Below, piece by piece: positions 14,971-19,540 of a stretch of DNA of 19,540 bases. The notes below the pieces were generated by a model. The model ran no database searches and was not told the origin of the DNA. It worked only from the letters and a program-made list of their open reading frames with translations. Source of the stretch: Acidimicrobiia bacterium (GTDB lineage: Bacteria; Actinomycetota; Acidimicrobiia; IMCC26256; JAENVU01); contig JANYLF010000067.1 of NCBI GenBank assembly GCA_025357995.1, forward strand, positions 1 to 19,540. Direction: 5' to 3'. The first letter of the stretch is position 1, and every line of letters begins with the position of its first letter. Made by a program: the position numbers and the translations under genes.

Positions 14971-15801
14971 TCAGACGAACTCGGTGACGGGATCGAGACG
15001 ATGCGCGAATCTACGCAGCGTGGCGAGCACCGCGCGGCCGGTGAGCAGGATCAAGATCAACGTGGGGAGCGCGCGCGCCGCGTCGTTGGCGAAGGACGTC
15101 GCCACGTAGAACGACCAGTAGCGATGCAGCGTGGCGCCGACGCCCGACCCGGGTACCCAGTCCAACTCGCCACCGGCGCGTTGATAGGGCCAGAACCAGA
15201 AGTTCATGATCGCACCGAAGAGGAATCCCCAGACCCAGCCGAACGCGCCGAGGGCCAGGACCTCGAGTCGTGGCGACCAGCGGCGGGTGACCTGGCCGAT
15301 CCATCCAGCGGTCGCGCCCAACCAGGCGAGTGCGAGCATCTGGTAGGGCAGCCATGGGCCAATCCCGCCTGTGATCACTGCCGAAACGGCCATCGCGCTG
15401 AGCCCGAGCAACATGTCGAACCGCGCCCCGAACGCGACACCCGCGAGCACCACGAAGAAGTAGAACGCGTTGTTGCCGAGTGGAAGCGCGATGAGCCGGA
15501 GCAATCCCTCCGACGCGGCGAGCACACCGAGCACCGCGACGGTCATCGCGGTCATGGACCCGCGGCGGATCTCCACGAGGAGCGCGGTGAGCGCGAGCGC
15601 ACCGACCACTCCCGCGACGAGTGGCGCGTCGCCGGCGTGAGCTTGGTCGGGCACCGAGTGACTCGGCAGCCAGAACGGATAGAGGAACGCCGCGATACCG
15701 ATGATTGTGACGAGCGCGTAGATCGCAACGGGCTGGACGCGGTTGAGCCACGAACTCGCGCGGGGCATCGATCCGGTCGTGGTTGCGGTGAGCGCGGTCA
15801 C
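14971..15801 (-). CDS. ECF transporter S component (substrate-binding membrane subunit, probably cobalamin)
   Basis: 276 residues with about six membrane helices (roughly 27-46, 60-76, 85-103, 110-130, 138-165, 185-205) and a further C-terminal hydrophobic segment near 245-262. Size, helix pattern and position after a T component and a fused ATPase identify an ECF S component. 'GAFGWVWGFLFGAIMNFWFWP' resembles S components annotated as CbrT-like. The substrate is not fixed by sequence; cobalamin is inferred from the B12 riboswitch and transcobalamin-like gene next to the operon. The GTG at 15801 overlaps the ATPase stop (GTGA), so translation is coupled. It is the last gene of the operon. Confidence 0.8.
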   Translation of the reverse strand: MTALTATTTGSMPRASSWLNRVQPVAIYALVTIIGIAAFLYPFWLPSHSVPDQAHAGDAPLVAGVVGALALTALLVEIRRGSMTAMTVAVLGVLAASEGLLRLIALPLGNNAFYFFVVLAGVAFGARFDMLLGLSAMAVSAVITGGIGPWLPYQMLALAWLGATAGWIGQVTRRWSPRLEVLALGAFGWVWGFLFGAIMNFWFWPYQRAGGELDWVPGSGVGATLHRYWSFYVATSFANDAARALPTLILILLTGRAVLATLRRFAHRLDPVTEFV

Positions 15802-17366
15802 GCCGGTTCCATCGCGATCGTCACTTGCTCGACGGTGAGGTACCCCGGGAGCACCTTCGCGACCTGTGGTGCAAACAACGAATCGGCGAGCACGGCGGCG
15901 GCGGGTCCGGATGCGACGACTTCACCATCGCCGAGCACGACGGCTTGACTCGCGCATCGCGCCGCGAGCTCCACGTCGTGCGTGGCGAGCACCACGGCGC
16001 CACCCGCGGCCGCATGGGTGGCGATGGCGCGTTCCAACGCATGACGCGATGCCGCGTCCATGCCGCGGGTCGGCTCGTCGAGGAGGAGCACGGGCGCACC
16101 GCCGACCGCGACCGCCGCGATCGCAACGCGTTGGCGTTCTCCTCCGGAGAGTGAACGCGGATGGCGTTCGGCGAGTTCCGTCAGCCCCAAGGTCGCGAGC
16201 CAGTGATCGACGGCCTCGGGAGAGCGTCGGCCGAGGAGACGGAGGGTTTCGGCGATCTCGCCTCGGACCGTCGGCCGAAAGAGCAGGCTGGACGGGTCCT
16301 GGGGCACATAGGCCCGTTCCGCGGTGCCGTCGATCGTGCCCCGCCGAGCCAAGATCAGGTTCGCGAGGGTGCGGAGCAAGGTGCTCTTCCCCGCGCCGTT
16401 GCGGCCGAGCAGTGCGATGACTTCGCCGGCGTGGATGTCGAGGGTGATGTCGTGCAACACGGGGAGGTCGCCGAGATGTACGTCGAGCCCGCGCGCCGAG
16501 AGCAGCCGATCACCCGACGGCGCAGTGAGGTCGGGCGTCGGGGCCGCGGGGATCACGGACTCGGCGGCGCGGGCGCGTCGCCGGGCGTCGCGGACCGTGA
16601 GCGGAGGGGGATTCCAACCGAGGAGATGACCGAGCCGCGTGACCGGCGGCGCGCCCGGGTACTCGGCCAACACGAACTCGGGCGCGGCGGGCGCACTCGT
16701 CAATCGTCCATCGGTCATGAGCACCGCCAGATCCGCGATGGGCGCGGCCCGTTCGAGGCGATGCTCGGCAATGAGAATCGTCGTACCGAGATCGGCGTTG
16801 AGCCGCGCGATCGCCGCGAGTACATCCTCCGCGCCTTGTGGATCGAGTTGGCTCGTCGGTTCGTCGAGCACGAGAACCGATGGCGTGGTGACCAACGCGC
16901 CGGCGATCGCGCAGCGCTGACGCTCTCCACCTGACAGTGTGACCGGGTTGCGGTCGCGCAGATGGGCAACGCCGAGCGCGTCCATTACTTCCTCCACGCG
17001 GCGGCGCATTCCGGCCGGGCTGCCGCCGAGGTTCTCGAGTCCGAACGCGATGTCGGCCTCCACCCGATCGACGACGAACTGCGCCTCGGGATCTTGATGC
17101 ACGAAGCCCACGACATCGGCGAGCTCGCGCGGCGGATGGTCACGCGTCGATCGACCCGCAACGGTCACGTTTCCGCTGAACCGACCGCCCGAAGTGTGGG
17201 GAACCAGCCCGTTCGCGGCGCGGAGGAGCGTGCTCTTGCCCGAGCCCGACGAGCCGACCACGAGCAGGATGTCGCCCGGTGCAACGGTGAGCTCGATCCC
17301 GGCCAGGGCGGTCGGACCGTCGGGATAGCCAAAGGACACAGCTTCGAAGGCGAGCCCGCCGGTCAC
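15798..17366 (-). CDS. ECF transporter fused dual ATPase (EcfA-EcfA')
   Basis: 522 residues with two complete ABC ATPase domains in one chain. Domain 1: Walker A GSSGSGKST (38-46), Q-loop Gln90, LSGGE (143-147), Walker B Asp167/Glu168, switch His201. Domain 2: Walker A GRNGAGKST (320-328), Q-loop Gln355, LSGGE (405-409), Asp429/Glu430, switch His462. Both sites look hydrolytically competent. Such fused ATPases (as in YkoD- or CbrU-type systems) energise dedicated ECF vitamin importers through the T component. The linker of about 70 residues (232-285) is Pro/Ala/Arg-rich. GTG 17366 was chosen because it overlaps the T-component stop (GTGA) and starts just before the first domain; the longer upstream open frame is antisense or shadow of the T gene. 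Confidence 0.93.
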   Translation of the reverse strand: MTGGLAFEAVSFGYPDGPTALAGIELTVAPGDILLVVGSSGSGKSTLLRAANGLVPHTSGGRFSGNVTVAGRSTRDHPPRELADVVGFVHQDPEAQFVVDRVEADIAFGLENLGGSPAGMRRRVEEVMDALGVAHLRDRNPVTLSGGERQRCAIAGALVTTPSVLVLDEPTSQLDPQGAEDVLAAIARLNADLGTTILIAEHRLERAAPIADLAVLMTDGRLTSAPAAPEFVLAEYPGAPPVTRLGHLLGWNPPPLTVRDARRRARAAESVIPAAPTPDLTAPSGDRLLSARGLDVHLGDLPVLHDITLDIHAGEVIALLGRNGAGKSTLLRTLANLILARRGTIDGTAERAYVPQDPSSLLFRPTVRGEIAETLRLLGRRSPEAVDHWLATLGLTELAERHPRSLSGGERQRVAIAAVAVGGAPVLLLDEPTRGMDAASRHALERAIATHAAAGGAVVLATHDVELAARCASQAVVLGDGEVVASGPAAAVLADSLFAPQVAKVLPGYLTVEQVTIAMEPA

Positions 17367-18484
17367 GGGATCACCGCCGCCACGACCGCGTCCGGCGCGG
17401 CTGTGGCCGGTTCGACTCGGGCGGGAATCGTCGTTCGCCGGGCGAGTGGTGCCAGCAGCGGCACCAACGCGATCGCGACGATCGGGTCGAAGCGGGGCCA
17501 TTCGACGGGACTCGCGTACCACGCCAAGGTGGAGTTCCCTGCGGCGGAGATGGCCGAGAGTGCGAGCGGACTCAGCGCAACCGCGAACATCAACCACCAG
17601 TCGCCCGGCTGCAACGACCGGCGGCGGTACGTGCGTCGTTGCACACCGCGTGAGCTGCGCCAAACCCCGGCGACCAGTGCAACCACGCCGATGACACCGC
17701 AAATGAGCGCGGTCGTCGGCCCGTCGCCGACGAGGGCGAGGAAACCGACCGCGAGCGCGACGAGCGCGACGAGCACACACCACCCGGCTTCGATGTCGGC
17801 GCGCGCCGGACCGCGAATACCGAACCCGCGCGAGTCCATCGACTCGGCGAGCGACACCGCCCGTTCCATCCCGCGCTCGAGTACGGGTAGGATCGAGCGC
17901 ACAATGCGACCGCGTCGCACGGCGTGTCCGCCCGTGCGGGCGCGGTCGGCCTCGCGTACCGCGCGCATCGACTCGATCGTTGCCGGGATGTACGCGAGCG
18001 CGACGGTCACGACCACGCCCAACTCGTAGAACGAACGCGGCGTCGATTGCACGAGCTCGTAGTGCGACCAGATGGTGTTGACCGCGCCGAACACTGCCAT
18101 GACGCCGATCACGGTGAACGCGACGGCCGCGGCCTGCAAGACGATGTCGGACTCGACGGTGCCGCCGACGGTGAAGCCACCGAGCGCGTCGGGCATCGTC
18201 GCGTGCGGCAAGGTGAAGAGCACGTTGAGCCCGTTGTGGGTGGTGAGCGCGGCCATGAACACTCGTACGACGCCGAAGATGCACCCGAGCGCGACCAGGA
18301 TCGGGAACGCGCTGCGGTAGGGACCGTCGGGCGCGTGGGCCTCGACCATGAGCCATGCAATGCCGACGATGAGCGCCACGTAGACCGGGCTCGGCGCCAG
18401 CTGGACTGCGCTCGCGGCGGCGAGGGCCCATGCCAACCACGCAAGGGAATGCCACGGTCGCGGCGTTGCTGGTGCCCGATGCAT
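17363..18484 (-). CDS. ECF transporter T component (EcfT/CbiQ family)
   Basis: 373 residues: five or more membrane helices and the EcfT coupling motif 'SLAESMDSRGFG' (A-x(4)-RG), the helix that docks into the ATPase grooves. The preceding basic stretch 'RARTGGHAVRRGRIVRSILPVLERGMERA' is typical of EcfT. It is longer than usual, with an extra hydrophobic C-terminal part (about 245-345). It is the first gene of the ECF operon and overlaps the fused ATPase by four bases. The ATG at 18484 has AGGGGA directly against it, too close for a normal Shine-Dalgarno, and a plus-strand promoter-like sequence overlaps the same spot, so the exact start and promoter are uncertain. Confidence 0.88.
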   Translation of the reverse strand: MHRAPATPRPWHSLAWLAWALAAASAVQLAPSPVYVALIVGIAWLMVEAHAPDGPYRSAFPILVALGCIFGVVRVFMAALTTHNGLNVLFTLPHATMPDALGGFTVGGTVESDIVLQAAAVAFTVIGVMAVFGAVNTIWSHYELVQSTPRSFYELGVVVTVALAYIPATIESMRAVREADRARTGGHAVRRGRIVRSILPVLERGMERAVSLAESMDSRGFGIRGPARADIEAGWCVLVALVALAVGFLALVGDGPTTALICGVIGVVALVAGVWRSSRGVQRRTYRRRSLQPGDWWLMFAVALSPLALSAISAAGNSTLAWYASPVEWPRFDPIVAIALVPLLAPLARRTTIPARVEPATAAPDAVVAAVIP

Positions 18485-18495
18485 TCCCCTAGGGT
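18466..18495 (+). promoter_or_regulatory. Putative promoter of the cobalamin-riboswitch transcript
   Basis: TTGCTG (18466-18471), 18 nt, then TAGGGT (18490-18495) gives a fair -35/-10 pair. The predicted start near 18502 is just before the first strand of riboswitch helix P1 (18504). It overlaps the 5' end of the divergent T-component gene. Confidence 0.45.
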
Positions 18496-18503
18496 GCCCG
18501 CTC

Positions 18504-18678
18504 GAACGTGGTCATGCCCAACCCCGGATGGTGGGTGTGGCCCGTCGCCCCCGGTTTCGCACGTTGGAAACCGGTGCGACAGGTGGAGGAAGCCGGTGCG
18601 AGACCGGCGCTGACCCGCAACTGTGAGCGGTCACGGAGCAGATTTCCGTGTCGTGAGCCAGGACCACCGCCACGTTCC
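18504..18678 (+). promoter_or_regulatory. Cobalamin (B12) riboswitch
   Basis: The conserved core is clear on the plus strand: GAGGAAGCCGGTG (18586-18598), a hairpin 18592-18597/18603-18608, GCTGACCCGCAACTGTGAGC (18609-18628) and the B12 box GAGCCAGGACCACCGCC (18655-18671). P1 is formed by GAACGTGG (18504-18511) with CCACGTTC (18670-18677). Other helices are 18551-18558/18567-18574 (8 bp) and 18632-18637/18645-18650 (6 bp). The aptamer faces the secreted-protein gene at 18749, not the ECF operon on the other strand. Riboswitches of this class usually turn genes off when adenosyl- or related cobalamins are abundant. Confidence 0.93.
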
Positions 18679-18694
18679 GTCGATTCCGTCGACG
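18678..18694 (+). promoter_or_regulatory. Hairpin in the riboswitch expression platform
   Basis: CGTCGA (18678-18683) pairs with TCGACG (18689-18694) around a 5-nt loop, just 3' of the aptamer. There is no T-tract, so the switch probably acts on translation rather than by intrinsic termination. The repeated CGTTCC (18673-18678 and 18693-18698) can also pair with GGAACG (18723-18728), giving alternative folds. Confidence 0.4.
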
Positions 18695-18748
18695 TTCCTA
18701 CCTTTGAGATGACGGTCTTCGTGGAACGAGACCGGCGGAGGCAATCCC

Positions 18749-19540
18749 ATGGCTCGGCTGCGAGCGTCGGTGTTGACTGCGATCGTGGGCCTGGTGCTGC
18801 TCCTGGCGGGGCTCGGGGCCGCGAGCGCGGGGGCTGCGGGCGCGCATCGCGCACTCGTGATCGTCGAGACCGGCAAGGACACCTACCAGCGGGTCGTGAC
18901 GTTTGATACCGACTCCATCACGGGGATCCAGGCGTTGGATCTCGCGGGTGCGACGCCGGTGGTGTACTCGTTCTCCGGTCAGGGCGGCGCGGTGTGCCAG
19001 CTGTTCGGCGTACCTGATCCGGTCCCCCCCTCGAACTGTTTCGGTGTGACCGACAACTGGCTGTACTTCCGCGCGCGGAGCGGCACGTCGACATTCTTGG
19101 AGTCGCGTGCGGGTGCAGGTTCCACCCAGGTGCACGACGGCGATGTCGAAGGCTGGAAGTTTGAGAGTGTTTTTTCGCCCCCCGCGTGGGCACCCGTGCC
19201 GCCGCCGACCACGACGACGACCGTCGGGCCCGCGCCGCCACCGACCGCGACACCCCACAGCGCGACGCCGGGCACCGGTGGGACCGTGACTGCTCCTCCT
19301 CCACCAGGCGCGACGCCGGAGCAGCTCGCCGCGTACCTCCTTGCGGTTGCGGCCGCCGGGTCGACGACCACGACCACCCAACCCGTCGCGGCCGAGGTGA
19401 AGGCCAAGACCGCGACCCGCCGGGCGAACCGACGCGTGGCGACCGGACCCGCTGATCCGCCGGGCTCCGACGGAGGAAACGGCGCCGGGTCGCTCGTGAT
19501 CTTCGCGATCGTGGCGGCCGCGCTCGGCGGCGGAGTGTTC
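18749..19540 (+). CDS. Secreted, probably membrane-anchored transcobalamin-like (DUF4430-like) protein, 3' partial
   Basis: 264 codons are open to the window edge. The ATG has GGAGG (18737-18741) 7 nt upstream. Residues 1-32 form a signal peptide (basic start, 'VGLVLLLAGLGAAS', Ala-rich cleavage region). Residues about 34-140 are one small domain with 'DTDSITGIQAL', Cys83 and Cys97 (likely disulfide), 'NWLYFRARSGTSTF' and 'VHDGDVEGWKF'; the last two resemble the 'WxYY...DGDxxxW' pattern of the transcobalamin-like C-terminal domain. Residues 147-240 are a Pro/Thr/Ala-rich linker, and 248 onward starts a hydrophobic helix, suggesting a membrane anchor. Control by a B12 riboswitch and a divergent ECF importer support a role in capturing cobalamin or a related corrinoid outside the membrane. 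The domain match is by eye only; the end of the gene is unseen. Confidence 0.7.
   Translation, partial: MARLRASVLTAIVGLVLLLAGLGAASAGAAGAHRALVIVETGKDTYQRVVTFDTDSITGIQALDLAGATPVVYSFSGQGGAVCQLFGVPDPVPPSNCFGVTDNWLYFRARSGTSTFLESRAGAGSTQVHDGDVEGWKFESVFSPPAWAPVPPPTTTTTVGPAPPPTATPHSATPGTGGTVTAPPPPGATPEQLAAYLLAVAAAGSTTTTTQPVAAEVKAKTATRRANRRVATGPADPPGSDGGNGAGSLVIFAIVAAALGGGVF

Noticed and set aside
14422..15948. 508-codon open frame on the plus strand
   Set aside because: It is a frame-shifted reading of the SDR followed by the antisense of the S component; highly charged and without any domain.
17367..18455. N-terminal extension of the fused ATPase frame
   Set aside because: It overlaps the T-component gene out of frame and is Arg-rich; the GTGA overlap fixes the ATPase start at 17366.
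19194..19430. Pro/Thr-rich repeats as a tandem-repeat element or CRISPR-like array
   Set aside because: Codons vary, there is no fixed repeat unit or spacer pattern, and the stretch reads as a normal extracellular linker in frame with the secreted protein.

Overview
The window is a gene-dense, high-GC stretch of an actinobacterial chromosome. The signs are GTG/ATG starts, four-base stop/start overlaps, start codons with a TANNNT box just upstream and no Shine-Dalgarno (leaderless style), and surface proteins with Pro/Thr linkers. The gene content (a divergent FtsH-like protease, a Baeyer-Villiger monooxygenase, a dual-ATPase ECF transporter) fits an Acidimicrobiia-like lineage, but this is inference. 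No rRNA, tRNA, IS element, phage gene or CRISPR array was seen.

Layout. (1) 1-886: end of a DrrA-type ABC ATPase and its ABC-2 permease. (2) 936-2869: a likely operon of a metallo-beta-lactamase-fold hydrolase, a flavin reductase-like protein and a divergent RmlC-fold sugar epimerase-like protein. It meets a convergent DUF4395 membrane gene at 2872, with both stop codons inside one 10-bp palindrome. (3) 3411-8952: a membrane FtsH-like AAA protease with unusual features, then two overlapping half-transporters that form an asymmetric heterodimeric ABC exporter. (4) 8981-10598, minus strand: a VOC protein and, upstream of it, an alpha/beta-hydrolase gene broken by a 28-bp perfect inverted repeat that looks like a fold-back copying event. 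(5) 10715-14956: MFS exporter, type I Baeyer-Villiger monooxygenase and short-chain dehydrogenase, plausibly an alcohol -> ketone -> ester/lactone route. (6) 14971-18484, minus strand: a three-gene ECF vitamin transporter (T, fused A-A', S), every junction overlapping. (7) 18485-19540: a cobalamin riboswitch on the plus strand, reading into a secreted, probably membrane-anchored protein that resembles the transcobalamin-like C-terminal domain (DUF4430) and runs off the window.

The most interesting items are the cobalamin locus (riboswitch plus surface transcobalamin-like protein, divergent from an ECF transporter) and the fold-back lesion in the hydrolase gene. For the cobalamin locus, the inferred model is surface capture of B12 followed by ECF import. 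The hydrolase also appears to have lost its catalytic triad, so it may have been non-enzymatic before it broke.
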